The translations under genes were made by a program, and so were the position numbers. Shown here one piece after another: positions 32,448 to 45,005 of a DNA stretch of 64,000 nt. Below the pieces are notes generated by a model that did no database searches, was not told where the DNA came from, and saw nothing but the letters and a program-made list of their open reading frames with translations. Position 1 is the stretch's first letter; each line of letters begins with the position of its first letter. Source of the stretch: Gnetum montanum (taxonomy: Eukaryota > Streptophyta > Gnetopsida > Gnetales > Gnetaceae); NCBI GenBank assembly GCA_015680685.1, contig MNCI01004927.1, positions 219,952-283,951 of the forward strand. Reading direction: 5' to 3'.

Positions 32448-35370
32448 ATGATTGCTAATCTATGGTCTCATTGTGATTATAGATGGAACCAAAACAAAAA
32501 CGTCTATAGGAAGGAGAACCCTCGCAACCATAGGAGAAGTGGCCTAGAGCTGGAAGGGGCCAACAAGAATAGAACCAAGAATTACCATAAGCAACCCATG
32601 CAATGGGACATCTTTGTGAGGAGCCCAAAGTGGAATCTGTTTGACAGATTCCAGAAGAAGAAGTGCTAATGGAATAATCCCAATGAGGAGAAGTGCCTAG
32701 ACCTGTGCCAAGACTTGAGATCACTTTGACTCAAGCCTACCTAGATATCATCACGTCCCGAGAGAAAGAGATCAACTTTGGACCATTTTTGGAGAAAGCC
32801 CCAGATCATGTTAAGACACCATTACAAGCCTCTCCCATGTGGCCAGTCATCACATCTAGTGGGGAATGGTACATGGGAGAGACATATCTCTTCTAAAGTA
32901 GTTGATGGTTGGGGTCCATTGTTAAGATCAAGGACATTCAAGTGTCCTATTCGATAGAAGCTATTGCACAAGCACTTGGGTTTCCTAATACAGGAAGGCA
33001 GTTGGTAGAACTATCCACAAAAGGTAATCCTGAGGCCAAGAGGGAGTGGACCTAATGATGCTATGAGGTTGATCGTAAGGAGTATGGTGCACTCACATTG
33101 GTGGAGCAAATTTACTTCAAGATTATGGCCTATCACCTCAATCCAACAGTGAGGCCAAGTAAGGTAATCACCTTCTCTACCTGAGCATTAGCCGCTTTAA
33201 GCGGGAAGCTTCCCATTAACCTTCCATAGGTGATCTACTTAGAGATTGAGACGTGCTTCAAGGAGAATGAACATGAAAGGAATACCTTGCCCTTTCCATG
33301 CCTCATCAGAAAAATTTGCAAGAGGACAAGCATTGTTCACTACTCAAATGATACCCTCAAGCATGCTCCCTTAGCCTCATGGTCAGAAATCATGAAAGAT
33401 AAAATGCTAGCTACAACTTAAGAAAAGGAGTAGCCACCACCACCACCCACTCAGGAAACAACACCGAAGGCTCATGCAATCATTAAATGCCTACACAAAA
33501 TCCAAGAAAAGCTCTTGAGTAAATAAGAGCAACATGCAGGAATAAGTGGGGCAAATCCATCTATGTATCGGCCAATGATGAGTCACCTTAATGAGGTGGC
33601 CTGAATAGTTAGCCAGATGGAGAGGTATGGTCCAATCTTTTCTACCCAACAAACATAGTTGCCTACAAGGTTAGATCCCAGCGCTTGAGAGGTTATGTTG
33701 TTACTATCAACACACCATCTATTCCCAGAAATCTCTAAGAATGCTGCCACTTTCTCTATGCAGTTGGAGGAAGAAAAAGACGCAATTATCTTAGTGATGC
33801 AACACCATGGATAGGAGATAGTAGCTAAAGTGGTCATTGATTGTGTAGTAGAAGCATTGAATGCACTCGCGGTGGTTGTACCAAACATATCTATGCTTCA
33901 AAATGTGCAGACATCCGCAAGCATGGTCAGCAAGAAGTTAGATGTAGCCCAGCATGAAAAGTTGTTGGAATGACTAGTGGGAATTGGGCAACTAACTCCA
34001 AACATTTATGATCTTCTAAAGAACATCACTGCGACCTAATTGGAGCTACTAAACACAATGGGAAAATGCTTTATTTTGAAGGGGCAACTTGAAATGACCC
34101 AAGAAAGAAACCAACGCTTGACCATGAAGGTTGCCAAACTTTGTGCCTAACTTGCAGATCGTACAATCCTCAACCCAACAATAACAAGAGATGAAGCTTT
34201 CAAACAACTTCAAGAATAATTCTAGAAGGCTAAGGAGGAGGCAGTTATGGCCATCTTCAACCAATCCATAGCCAAAGTAGAAACAAACTCAATTTGGAAG
34301 GACTTGGAATAGATGCACTAAGAGAATAAAACTTTGATCGCATAGAATCATCGCCTGCAAAATGTTGATGCCCAGAAGGATCAAGTGCTAGAATTTCTTC
34401 ATCAATAGCAAAAGTAGCTTGCCATGGTAAACACTAAATCAAGGAGATTGGCCATGGAAAATCGTAATCTATCAATGAAGGAAGTGTGTGCCTTGCGTCA
34501 GAAGTCTACCCTCAAGATCGTCGCCTAGAATAATGAAGCTCTCAAATTTGAGAAGGTGAAAAATCATTACAAGGACCAAGTTGGCCTACAAAAAGAAGTT
34601 AATGAGAAACACATATAGATGGTAAAGGCAAAAACTAACAAAGCCCTCTAGCAACTCCAACAAGGAAGAGAAGTGTGACAATCCATCGTTGATGGGATTG
34701 ACACCTACAGCAAAGTGAAGATCTGCTTAAAGGGGTTGCAAATCGAGGAGATGAGATAGTATATGGAGTTGGCCAATTTCCATTATGTAAACATGGCAAT
34801 GCTAACTATCAAATAGCCATAGTCAGAACTGGAAAAAAAAAGTGGCTAGCTTATATCTGTTATATGAGGCAAAGTTCAAGCATCACAAAGATGCTAAGCA
34901 GAAGCTTGAGACTGCAAACGCTGAACTTGAAGTTCTCAGAGCTCGATTCAGAGACCAACGATCAATCACTAAGAACCTAGCCAGATGGATGAATGACTAC
35001 TATGAGCTAAAGAACATAGTTAGGGTGTTCGACATTGAACACAAATAGTTTTTTGCCTAGTTCATCAACACTAAGGAGTTATTTCTAGCAATCCTGTGTC
35101 CTTGGGATGTGCCTACCCCAATCCACATTAGGGATGCTACATGGACAGTGCATGATCCTCAGAGTAAGGAGGAGAAAATGAAAGCACTATTGAATGCTTT
35201 TCGCCTCCCACCTAAATCCATAGCAGTAGAGGACAACTACAACCACCTCAACTACCCATGTATAAAGCTAGCAAAGGTCCTTTAGAGCCTCAGGAACCGC
35301 CACCACCTAGGATCATTTGATCTTCTCCAACAACTTCACACCATCAAGGAATGTGTTGTCCAGTTTTGAA
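32448..35370 (+). pseudogene. Post-integrase ORF of element B, broken
   Basis: Frames from ATG 32448 give a basic Asn/Lys-rich start. About 33100-33360 contains QIYFKIMAYHLNP and ERNTLPFPCLIRKICKRTSI, homologous to element D's ORF. From about 33880 to 35050 the predicted protein is helix-rich and charged; 34842-35048 reads KFKHHKDAKQKLETANAELE, a probable coiled coil. Many TAG stops. Athila elements often carry an extra ORF here, sometimes called env-like; I see no signal peptide or transmembrane segment to support that name. Function unknown. Confidence 0.6.
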
Positions 35371-35552
35371 GAGTTGAGTTATGGTGTTCAATTTTGTGTC
35401 TTAAACACCTTCATTTTTTATAATGTGTTGATCTGTACACTCGAGCACCCCATTTTTTGTCAAGTCAGTTAGTTTTTTTGTTCGAAGTAAGTTAGTTAAT
35501 AATCCCATACCTTCCCAATTTTGTAAAAGAACTCAAGGAAAAGTTTTCATTT

Positions 35553-35565
35553 AGTCATGGGGGTA
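35553..35565 (+). promoter_or_regulatory. Polypurine tract of element B
   Basis: AGTCATGGGGGTA directly before the 3' LTR. Elements C and D have the same tract on the minus strand (plus-strand TACCCCCATGAC at 37175 and TACCCCCACGAC at 20975), tying the three together. Confidence 0.65.
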
Positions 35566-36173
35566 TGATGAGTTGTGTTAAGTTGGCTACATCGACGTGG
35601 CCTCATCGACAAGACCTAGTCGACACATCTTACCATGCATTGATGAGGCCTTGTTAATGCAGTGTTGAAAATCAGTTATAAACACACTCTTGCAACTGCA
35701 TTTATGGTAAGTAGAGATTGTAGTTGTAGTGAAGTTCTTGTAGTTTTTCCCTTTGAAAGTTAGAATTTTTCCCTGAGTGCCTGCAACAGGAGTCATTGAG
35801 TGTATGAATCTTTATTTGAGCATTATTGTACTTAAGCACGATAGTGTGTGTAGCAATAAAGAAGAGGCTTTTGATAAACCTTGCTGCAGTTTAGATAGAT
35901 TAGCTATTTCATTTATGCATTTAATGTTTTCAATTATTTATTAAAATGTTTTTAATTAGTTATTAAATATTTTCAAATTATTACATTAATGAAAAAATTA
36001 AACTAGATAGATTAAATGCATAAGTACAACTACTTCAACCATAACACGTATTCACTTGGTAATCCTAATAGTGCTATTGCTTGGTACACCTAGTAGCATA
36101 GTGCTTGATCACCCAACAGCGGATATGTGGGTTTAAGACGTGTACAAAAAGTGGGATCAGATGCATATGTTAG
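35566..36173 (+). repeat. 3' LTR of element B, part 1
   Basis: Matches 14480 onwards up to ATGCATATGTTAG, where element C enters; resumes at 44565-44857. Confidence 0.9.
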
Positions 36174-37174
36174 TGATGAGTGGTGAGGTACCCCTATACT
36201 CAACTATACGAATACGAGCATTTCATGCACGATCCGATCGAATTCCGCAGACAGGCTAGTTGTGGTATCTAGATAGTTACTCATTGATCATAGTTCGCTA
36301 TCTTCCCCCCTGGACTAGTATTTGCTTTGTCACATATGTTTTAGTCCAGAGTGAGGTGGATGATGTGGTTTCTAACCTAGTGCTACTCTTGGAGGCAATG
36401 GAAAATAAACTTAATTAAGCTAGGAGGAAAAGGGAGAGAGAGTTAAGCTAATAGAAAATAGGGGGAGAGAATCTAAACTAGCTTAAGTGTAATGAGCATC
36501 TGTTTCTTAATCATCCATACACATCTTGGACCTCATGCATGACTATCACTGGGATTACCAAGCGCATGGCCTAGGTACGCTATTGGGATACCAAGTAGTC
36601 ACACTTGAATGCTCATGATTAAGTCATATTCATTTCACATTTAAGGAGTTTAGGGTGAAGAGATATTAACTACGAAAGTAATAAATAACAAGAAAAATTA
36701 AATAATTAAACTAAGTGAATGCTGCAATAATGAAGTAATCTCGATCTTTATTTTCAGTCATGTGCATGTCCAAGTACGTCACACTTGAATAAAGGTGTCG
36801 TACAATTACAATCATCACATTGTGGGCATGCACTGGGAGAAAGGGTTGAGAGGAAAAAATGACAAAAAGATCCTACTCTAATACTAACTAACTATTCTTA
36901 TTCACTTTCCCATGCACCCCATTATGTATTTATAGGCTCACACAGGAATCGCGATATCGTGTATACAATATCACGAGCCAGGCTGCGATATCGCGGGTGC
37001 GATATCAGGGGTCCAATATTAGGACTCCTCAGATATTAGCACCTGGTTAATAGGGGTCTGATAAAGGGGTCTAATAACAAGGGTCTGATATCAACACCTG
37101 GTTAACAAGGGTCTGATATCAACACCTAGTTAACAAGGGTCTGATATCAGCACCTGACAAACCACGATTCATCA
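36174..37174 (-). repeat. 3' LTR of element C (1001 bp)
   Basis: Starts TGATGAGTGGTGAGG, ends ACGATTCATCA. The right part (36950-37165) holds GATATC-containing repeats of about 33 bases (GGTCTGATATCAACACCTGG type), upstream of minus-strand CTATAAATAC near 36924-36934. Confidence 0.9.
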
Positions 37175-39200
37175 TACCCCCATGACTGAATAACAGCACG
37201 TCCTTGAGTTAAACAACATGAGAATGAGTCCAATTGATTACACAATGGATAGGTATGGGATTATTAACTAACTAGAAATTATTCATGCCACAGTGTGGGA
37301 TTGAACAAAACAAAATTAGGACATAGACACAGAATTACAAAACTTTGTTGGAACTCATGTGGTTCCAGATGGCGGTGGTTCCTGCATGGGTGCTTTTCCT
37401 TTGTCCTGCACACTAGGCTTTTGAGATTGATACCATTGAAGAAGCACCTGATGTTTCTCCTCTTCTATCCAAGGATTATGAGCCATCCATGTTGATGTTC
37501 CAATTTTTAATGGGGTCAACACTTCCCATGGACACAGAAGCTATGGAAACACTTGATTAGCCTTGACATGTTATGTCGCAAATAGCCGTTGTTCCTCTTC
37601 ATAGGCTCAGGCCCTGACCTCTCCACCTTTTTCTTGGCTAGATCGTGCAATGACAGGAGTTCCCTAATGGATGCTAAATGATTGTGTCTCTTTCTTCACA
37701 TGTTTTGCATGAGGTCCTTGGCCTCTACCTTCCCTTAGACATTCAATTGCACCTTGAGAAGGTCCTCCTTGTTGTCCTCTTTTAGGGCCCATCTATAATC
37801 ATACAAAGATCAATTATTAGTAAGGTTATTGAAATAAGTTTAATTATTTCATACCTTACTCATTGCCTTTAATAAATGTTGAATTCTTTACTTAGTGTGA
37901 TTTTAGAGTTAGAAATTTTTCAAGGAAGCTGCCCTAAAAGTTTAATGTCAAACCTGATTTGTTTAGGTGACACATAAAAGGACATGGAATGGTTTTGAGG
38001 AACGTTTGATAAAATGATGACAAAGGAAAGAATAAATTTATCAATGAAGTACTTGGAGGGTATAAAATGATGTGGTGGTGTGCAATAAGTACAAATTACA
38101 AAAGTCACGCAAGTGGATCCTCCCCAAAGGAAGTTCCAACCTATAATGCCATTGCGTAACCACACCTTAAAATGTCTGAAGGAACTATAAGGGTTAAATG
38201 CAATCTACACCAATTTCACAAAACACACACACATAAATACCACCGTGATGAGGTATAAATTCCACACTACATAAGTCACGAGTCCCAATTACATGAACAG
38301 CGAGATGGGACAAATTGTAGAAGGGATTGTAGAGAGTGGGACATGAGGTAACTGACTCAAGGCACAATGAATCCTCAGTGTAAGGCATGATTAATGTGTT
38401 ATTAGCCTATTGCTCAAAAATTAGGAACAAGTCCATTCTTTTGATCAATGACATCACATTGTTTTTTCCCAATGATAGAAAACAATAAGAGCATCATGAT
38501 GGCAAGGAGTACGATCACTTGGCGTTTTGTACAAGGGAGGAGTGATTTTTGTTTGTGGCACTTTTTTTCTCTCTCTCTCTCTTTTTGATGAAATGCTTAA
38601 GCCAGAGAAGTTGCCTAACTTTAGACATGGGTGCATGTCTTTCCAATGGGACCCCCTAGAATAAACTTGAGTGCCTTTTGATTACTCTTACTCCCATTTT
38701 TCATTAGATCTACAAGGATCTTAGTACAACCAAGCTAAATGATAACTCCTATAGATGTCACCAAAGAGAATCCACAAGTCCCCTTGATGTCACACCCTAG
38801 CCATTCCTGCTTAGTCCATCCTTCTTCACTCTAGATATAATAACACAAGGTTACTTTAAGTTTTAATGATTAGGAATATCATTGTACCTAGGGTAGAACC
38901 TCTTATTAATAGAATGGGTAGGTGGATGTGATGGGCTCACTATCCAAATAATTAGTTACTCAAGACTTGATAACAAAGAAAAACACCTCAACCAACGAGT
39001 CACATGAGTGTTTTATTCATAGATGAGATTACCCATAAAAATATAAGAAGACAAAAAGACAAAATAAAAAATTGAAAGATGAAAAACTAGAAAACAAAAA
39101 ATTGTAAAATTAAAGAAAAGGAAAACATTTATTAATTCTATTGTTGTTAGAATGGGGGATACCCCCCATACCTAAATGGTTGAGCATGGCTAGAATTAAT
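37175..39200 (-). pseudogene. Remnant of the post-integrase ORF region and spacer of element C
   Basis: 37325-37480 matches D at 21160-21290 and 37745-37840 matches D at 23905-24000, so the intervening 2.4 kb of the ORF present in D is reduced here to a few hundred bases. The spacer (37840-39200) keeps the GACATGCACCCATGTCTAAA motif near 38630 and a CT run. No intact coding frame. Confidence 0.6.
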
Positions 39201-39930
39201 AAATGGAAGGTTAGGATCCTTGCATGCTGGAAATATTGGGACCTAGTCATACAAACCCCATTGGGGTTCACACACTTGATTAGAGTTGACATAGTGGGGC
39301 AAGTTATAAGATGTGGTTAATTTATAAGGGGTTGACCCACTATGGTACTTGTAACTATAAGATGGTATGCAAGGATAAACATGTCTCCCCATGTGGCTAT
39401 ATTCATTAGGCCCCATGGTTGTTGGAGTATTGAGTGGTGGCCTTGATAAGGTAACATGAGGCGTTGGGTTCAAAGAGGAAGATGCACCACAATGTTGGAG
39501 TTGTGCTGAGTTGGCAGATACAGTGGTTTCTGAACTGTGGTGTCCCTTTCTATGGTCATGTCTAAAGAAGGGACACCTTCGATGTTGTAGAGGGTTCCCA
39601 CTACTATTGACAGTAGAAGCATAAGTAATGCTCATGGGTTGATGTTGTGGTGCAAATCATTTGAGCATAATTGGTGGCGATATAGAAGGAGGTGAAGGAT
39701 GAGAACATTGAAATTGAGGAGAAGTGTAAGGTACCCAAGGTGGTGGTCCTATTGGTGAGGATACAGGTTGATAGTATTGAGGAGAATAATAATAATAATA
39801 ATATGGCAAGATAGAGGATGTTGACCTAGTTGGGCGAATAGGATGTCAAACCTGATAAGTGCTTGGGCTTGGATGATATGAAGGGTGCAACCAGTTTGGG
39901 GATGGCCTCCCCCACGACTGAGATTGTTGC
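39201..39930 (-). pseudogene. C-terminal gag of element C
   Basis: Minus-strand Pro/Tyr/Ser-rich frame (39243-39635 and 39749-39930) homologous to D at 26141-26590, with shared landmarks such as the reversed GGAGAAGTGTAAGGTAC. The gene continues at 42457 beyond the solo LTR. Confidence 0.65.
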
Positions 39931-42456
39931 TGTAACGAACCACTTCTTGAATTTTTGCGTTAATGATTGTAATAGTCTTTTGTGTGTTTGTATGCATGTT
40001 TTGTTGACAAATTGTGTGTGTGCTTTGGTGGAAAAGGCTAATTGGAATAGTAATAAATTTGTTGACCATATTTTTATATGTATTATGATTAAATGTTTAA
40101 ATACTTTATGCATGAAAAATATGATTTAAAATACATGCTAGGAATGTTTTAGAATAATAATAATAAATGATATATGGGAAAACAAAATATTTTCCATTCT
40201 ATTTAAAAAGAGATGCTGAGAAATAGAGGACAATGATCTAAGGTGTTCCTTAAGAGCTAAAACAGGTATGTTGAGATGCAAATGAATGCTCATATTGAGG
40301 AACTTGACCTATGAATCAAGTTGGAGGAACCTGACCCATGAATCAGGGATACTTTGTGCAAATACTGTAGCTTTGTATTTTATGTTATCTAAATGTGATG
40401 CATTGCTCTTTTTAGTTTAAAATAGTAGAGTATAAGTACCCTCTCTATTGCTGTAGAAAGGTCACATGATGACCTTTCAGGGATCGTAAGACGATGGGAA
40501 AATTCACATCGCTGATGACCTGAAAAAGAAGGTGTCTTATTTGATTATGTATCTTGAATTACCCTTTTCATGAATCTATTTGAAAACTCTTTCCTTGCAT
40601 CTTATGACAATTATGAATGATAAAGAGAAAGATATTATGTTGGAATGTTCAAGAGGAATTGAACCTAAGATCTAGCAAAATTTGAATTCTAAAATATCAA
40701 AAATTGTTAATTTAGGAATTGAACCTGCAACTGGTGAATATACTTACTTTACTGATTTTATCATAGTGATCATGAAGAGAATTGAACTCATGATCCATTG
40801 TTAGAGAGAGAGAGAGAGATATATATATATATATATATATAACTTTAAAAAGAAAGAAAAGAATACGAACAGTCCCCAACTAGTTAGTTGCAAGAAACCA
40901 AAGAAAAGAATATGAACAGTCCCCAACTAGTTAGTTACAGAAAACCAAAGAAAAGAATATGAACTATCCCCAACAGGTCAGTTACAAGAAACCATTCATT
41001 ATCCCTTATTCCACCTACAAATAGGAAGAGGAGGAGAGGAAAAATGAGGACACACACAAGGCAAAAGTAGCTTTGCAGAACACACACAAAAAAGAAGAAG
41101 GATACATCAACAAGGAGTATGGCTGTGATGGGAGAGAAGACTGTCGTTGCTACAAGAGATAGCAAAGAGGAAGAAAACAAGTACAGCATAGCAATCCAAT
41201 ATTCTGATAATTCCTCCTAGTAAGTAAGATATCTAAGCAAGGAGGTAAAATGATCCATCTTTGTTATTTTTGATAATGGCTAGCAAGGGCTAATTTTCTC
41301 ACACTTTTCTCTTCTTGCTTGTCTAACCACCTTCACAATGCTTGTATGAAAATATCAAGATTGTTGTTGTAAGCTTAGACTTATTTTTTTGGATCTCTCC
41401 ACCCATCCTCTGCACTCTCATACTTAAATGACTTGGATGAGAGTTGTTTCTGTAACAATTCAGAAACACCCATAATGATTTGGGGCATTTTTGGCAAAGG
41501 ATTGTCAATGAAAATATCAAGATTCCTGTTGTAAGCTTAGACTTATTTTCTTGGATCTCTTTGCCTGTCCTCTGCACTCTCATACCTAAATGACTTGGAT
41601 GAGAGTTGTTTTTGGAACAATTCAGAAACACCCATAACGATTTGGGGCATTTTTGGCAAAGGATTGTCAAAAGGGGCTATGGATCCCTAATATGAGGATT
41701 GGTACCACTGGCAAAAAGCGAGAGTATCCTTGGGCCCATCAATAATAGAGAATGTTTTAAGAATTGTTGAATTCTTGGATTTTGGTTGGAATTTGGTTAA
41801 TGAACCCTCCCCTTTTGAATGCATAAATCTTGGATCTGAATCTTGAATTATACATATTTTTTTCCTATACCTTCTCAAGTCTGATTTTAATATCTTTCTA
41901 TAAGTTCATGGAGTGGGGGAAAACCTAGGATGTTAATTTATGGTTGTGATCTATCTATTCTCTGCTATTGAACATATGAATTTCCTAATTAAATGATTAC
42001 TGGTAAAATGGTTACAAGAGTTAAATTTAGATCTTGTTTTTGTGTGTGGATGGAAATTATAAAATATTATTATGTGATTCAACAAATATGAGATTATTAA
42101 TTTATTTGCTTATGTGGTCATTACTTCGGTTTTGAAATGTGCAAATGATCTTGATTAAATATTTATTTTTGGGTTGAATAATAAAAAGTTTGATTTCTTT
42201 TTAATTTAATGAATCTTGCACAAATATTTTACTATGTTAATTTCTTTTAAAAATTATCTCTTAATTCTTAAATTAATATTGATTGACCTGTTTCAAAGCT
42301 AAATATAGGCACTGTTGATTTCATTTTAATTTTATAGGATAAAGTTAGTATGATGGTTGTAGAAGGAAAGCCACCTGGGCATTTTCTTCTTTCAACTAGC
42401 TTTCTTTTTAGGGGGCTTTAGGTGTTAGCTCTTGCTCCCTATGAGTGGGTGTTATA
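39931..42456. repeat. Element E: solo LTR, 2526 bp, inserted in element C gag
   Basis: Left end TGTAACGAACC, right end GGGTGTTATA, flanked by GTTGC at 39926-39930 and 42457-42461. Element D has the uninterrupted gag (GATTGTTGCCACTGTGAT), proving insertion. The ends fit the TGTAAC...GTTACA form common in Tekay/Del-type chromoviruses, with the last C changed to T. No ORF of note inside, hence solo LTR; family assignment is tentative. Confidence 0.75.
41347..41670. repeat. 162-bp tandem duplication inside solo LTR E
   Basis: Two adjacent copies start TGAAAATATCAAGATT at 41347 and 41509 and both run to GGCATTTTTGGCAAAGGATT. They differ at only a few bases. Confidence 0.85.
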
Positions 42457-43458
42457 GTTGCCACTGTGATTGAAAACAGCATTTCTATACAAACTTTGGA
42501 TGTAACATTCTTCCCCAATGCTCATGTATATGTGACAACATTGGGCATTGGCCCTTGGGGTGATCGTATAGGCAAATGTTACATTGATACGTATGATTGG
42601 CAGTTAAGTTCTTATTCTCTTCAACCCTTCTTTTCGATCGTCTAAAGGTGTTTTGTCTTATTTCTTGGGTTGTCATAACTCTACCTCCAATAATGTTGGC
42701 ATATTCTCGACATTTTTCATGTATCCACTCTATCATCTTATTGATCTTTGCCTCAATTTCATCCAATGATTGTAGTACTAGCAAAGATGGTTTCACCTCC
42801 TTGAGGTAAGTTGATTTTTCCTCTTCATAATCATGGGCCCTTGTTGATTTTTGGGCCTGTTGAGATTTTTCAACATTCTCCCATTTAGCCATTTCTCCTT
42901 CTTCTTTTNNNNNNNNNNNNNNNNNNNNNNNNNNNNNNNNNNNNNNNNNNNNNNNNNNNNNNNNNNNNNNNNNNNNNNNNNNNNNNNNNNNNNNNNNNNN
43001 NNNNNNNNNNNNNNNNNNNNNNNNNNNNNNNNNNNNNNNNNNNNNNNNNNNNNNNNNNNNNNNNNNNNNNNNNNNNNNNNNNNNNNNNNNNNNNNNNNNN
43101 NNNNNNNNNNNNNNNNNNNNNNNNNNNNNNNNNNNNNNNNNNNNNNNNNNNNNNNNNNNNNNNNNNNNNNNNNNNNNNNNNNNNNNNNNNNNNNNNNNNT
43201 TTCCTTATGATGCCTGCATGATATTTGAACAGCCTCTTGTATTTCTGTTAGGCTTGTAGTGGCTAGTAGGGGTTCATCGTCACTAGGTATGTTATGCATT
43301 TGTGAGTTGGGATGATGTTGTTTGCTTTTACACTCATAGGAGACCCCTACATCAGATTGGGTACTCCAAACTTCATCTTCATCATTATATAATTTGTTAG
43401 TTCTCCAATGAATTTCCTTACTAGTTGTTGCATTATCATAGTCTTTTGAGAGAGACAT
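42457..43458 (-). pseudogene. Gag of element C, N-terminal and central part with assembly gap
   Basis: The minus-strand frame begins MSLSKDYDNATTSKEIHW and includes DDEPLLATTSLTEIQEAVQI, as in element D. After the gap comes a helical segment (LQSLDEIEAKINKMIEWIHE) and a Cys/His region (CNICLYDHPKGQCPMLSH). The Gag core lies within the gap. Confidence 0.75.
42909..43199. other. Assembly gap of 291 N
   Basis: Run of n inside element C gag. Frames across it are artefacts. Confidence 0.99.
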
Positions 43459-43571
43459 TGTTATAAGTTTGTGTGTGACTTATTTGCAATTACTTCTTTC
43501 TAAAAGATATATCGCCAAGGCTTTGTTATAGTGATCTTGTATGATGTAACTAATCTAAATAACTAGCACCA

Positions 43572-43590
43572 TCCCTAGCAACGATGCCAA
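43572..43590 (-). promoter_or_regulatory. Primer binding site of element C
   Basis: Minus strand: TTGGCATCGTTGCTAGGGA next to the 5' LTR, the closest of the three sites to the Athila tRNA-Asp form; differences are C-to-T or G-to-A. Confidence 0.8.
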
Positions 43591-44564
43591 TGATGAGTGG
43601 TGAGGTACCCCTACACTCAATCATACGAATACGAGTGTTTCACGCACGATCCGGTCGAACTCAGCAGATAGGCTAGTTGTGGTATCTAGATAGTTACTTG
43701 CTGATCGCAGTTCACTATCTTTCCACCTGGACTACTATTTGCTTTGTCATGTATGGTTTAGTCCAAAGTGAGGTGGATGATGTGGTTTCTAACCTAGTGC
43801 TACTCCTGGAGGCAATGGAAAATAACTTTAATTAAGCTAGGAGGAAAAGGGAGAGAGAGTTAAGCTAATAGGAAATAGGAGGAGAGAATCTAAACTAGCT
43901 TAAGTGCGATAAGCATCTGTTCCTTAATCATTCGTACACATCTTGGACCTCGTGCACAACTACCACTAGGATTACCAAGCACATGGCCTAGGTACGCTAC
44001 TGGGATACCAAGTAGTCACACTTGAATGCTCATGATTAAGTTGTACTCATTTTGTGTTTAAGGAGTTTAAGGTGAAGAGATATTAACTACGAAAGCAATA
44101 AATAACAAAAACAATTAAATAATTAAACTAAGTAAATGCTGCAATGAAGAAGTAATCTCGATCTTTATTTCCGGTCATGTGGATGTCCAAGTACGTCACA
44201 CTCAAATAAAGGTGTCATACAATTACAATCATCACACTGCAGGGATGCATTGGGAGAAAGGATTGAGAGGAAAAAGTGACAAAAAGATCCTACTCTAATA
44301 CTAACTGACTATTCTTATTCACTTTCTTGTGCATCCCATTGTGTATTTATAGGCTCACATGGGAACCATGATATTTTGTATACAATATTGCAAGCCATGC
44401 TGCGATATCGCGGGTGCGATATCAAGGGTCCAATATCGAGACTCATCAAATATAAGCACTTGGTTAACAAGGGTACGATATTAGCACTTGGTTAACAAGG
44501 GTCCGATATCAACACCTGGTTAACTAGGGTCTGATATCAACACTTGACAAACCAAAATTCATCA
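43591..44564 (-). repeat. 5' LTR of element C (974 bp)
   Basis: Pair of 36174-37174 with the same order of GATATC-type repeats near its right end (44395-44545). Ends TGATGAGTGG and AAAATTCATCA. Confidence 0.9.
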
Positions 44565-44857
44565 GTTAGGATTAGTTAAATGCAAGTTAATTAGTTAATT
44601 TAGAATAGTTAATCAAATTCTTCTTAGATCTAACTATAAAACACAAAATGATAAAAATTGGATACCTCAGTTACACTTAACCATACCAATGTACATCACA
44701 AGTGTAATTGGGAGGACAACAATTGACCTTAAGGTTAGATTCATTTCCTAAAGGATTAGTGCATCAGAAATGATAAAGTTAGTAGAATTCGACCAAATCG
44801 TGTGTGAATGCTTCATGATTCGTATGGTTGAGCATAGGGGTACTTTGCTGCTCATCA
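44565..44857 (+). repeat. 3' LTR of element B, part 2
   Basis: Continues B's LTR from GTTAGGATTAGTTAAATG to CTGCTCATCA. Its first five bases are the TSD of element C. Confidence 0.9.
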
Positions 44858-45005
44858 AGATTTTTAGAGTTATGGTCTCTGTTGTCTCTAAGTTTTTCAA
44901 ATATCATTCTATTACATATTATCAATTACTTATTTCTTGATTTGAACTAAATGAAGAGAAGTGAAAATATGCATATTTATATTTAGCAATATGACTTGCA
45001 AATAT
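44858..45005. repeat. Tandem duplication unit 2b, right of element B
   Basis: Continuation of the unit interrupted at 14479; matches 14240-14405. Confidence 0.75.

Larger units (their letters stand above)
36174..44564 (-). mobile_element. Element C: Athila-clade retrotransposon without pol, inserted in element B's 3' LTR
   Basis: LTRs 36174-37174 and 43591-44564; target-site duplication GTTAG at 36169-36173 and 44565-44569. Same LTR ends, primer site, purine tract and gag as element D, but a distinct subfamily. No pol, and most of the D-type ORF is also missing. The gag is interrupted by solo LTR E (39931-42456). Without E it is about 5.9 kb, hence a non-autonomous element. Confidence 0.9.
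14480..44857 (+). mobile_element. Element B: Athila-clade Ty3/gypsy retrotransposon with nested insertions
   Basis: LTRs at 14480-15379 and 35566-44857 (the second interrupted by element C) share TGATGAG...CTCATCA ends. Internal order on the plus strand is primer binding site, gag, protease, RT, RNase H, integrase, spacer, post-integrase ORF, purine tract. Flanks are AGATG (14475-14479) and AGATT (44858-44862), a 4-of-5 target-site duplication, and the flanking duplication at 14226-14405 shows the same sequence uninterrupted. Without element D (8.6 kb), element C (8.4 kb including its solo LTR) and their TSD copies, B is about 13.3 kb. A post-integrase ORF and an Asp-tRNA-like primer site fit the Athila group. 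Confidence 0.88.

Noticed and set aside
32448-35370. Retroviral-type envelope gene in element B
   Set aside because: Right position for the env-like ORF of Athila elements, but no signal peptide, membrane segment or cleavage site is visible; the motifs fit an unrelated plant transposon protein.
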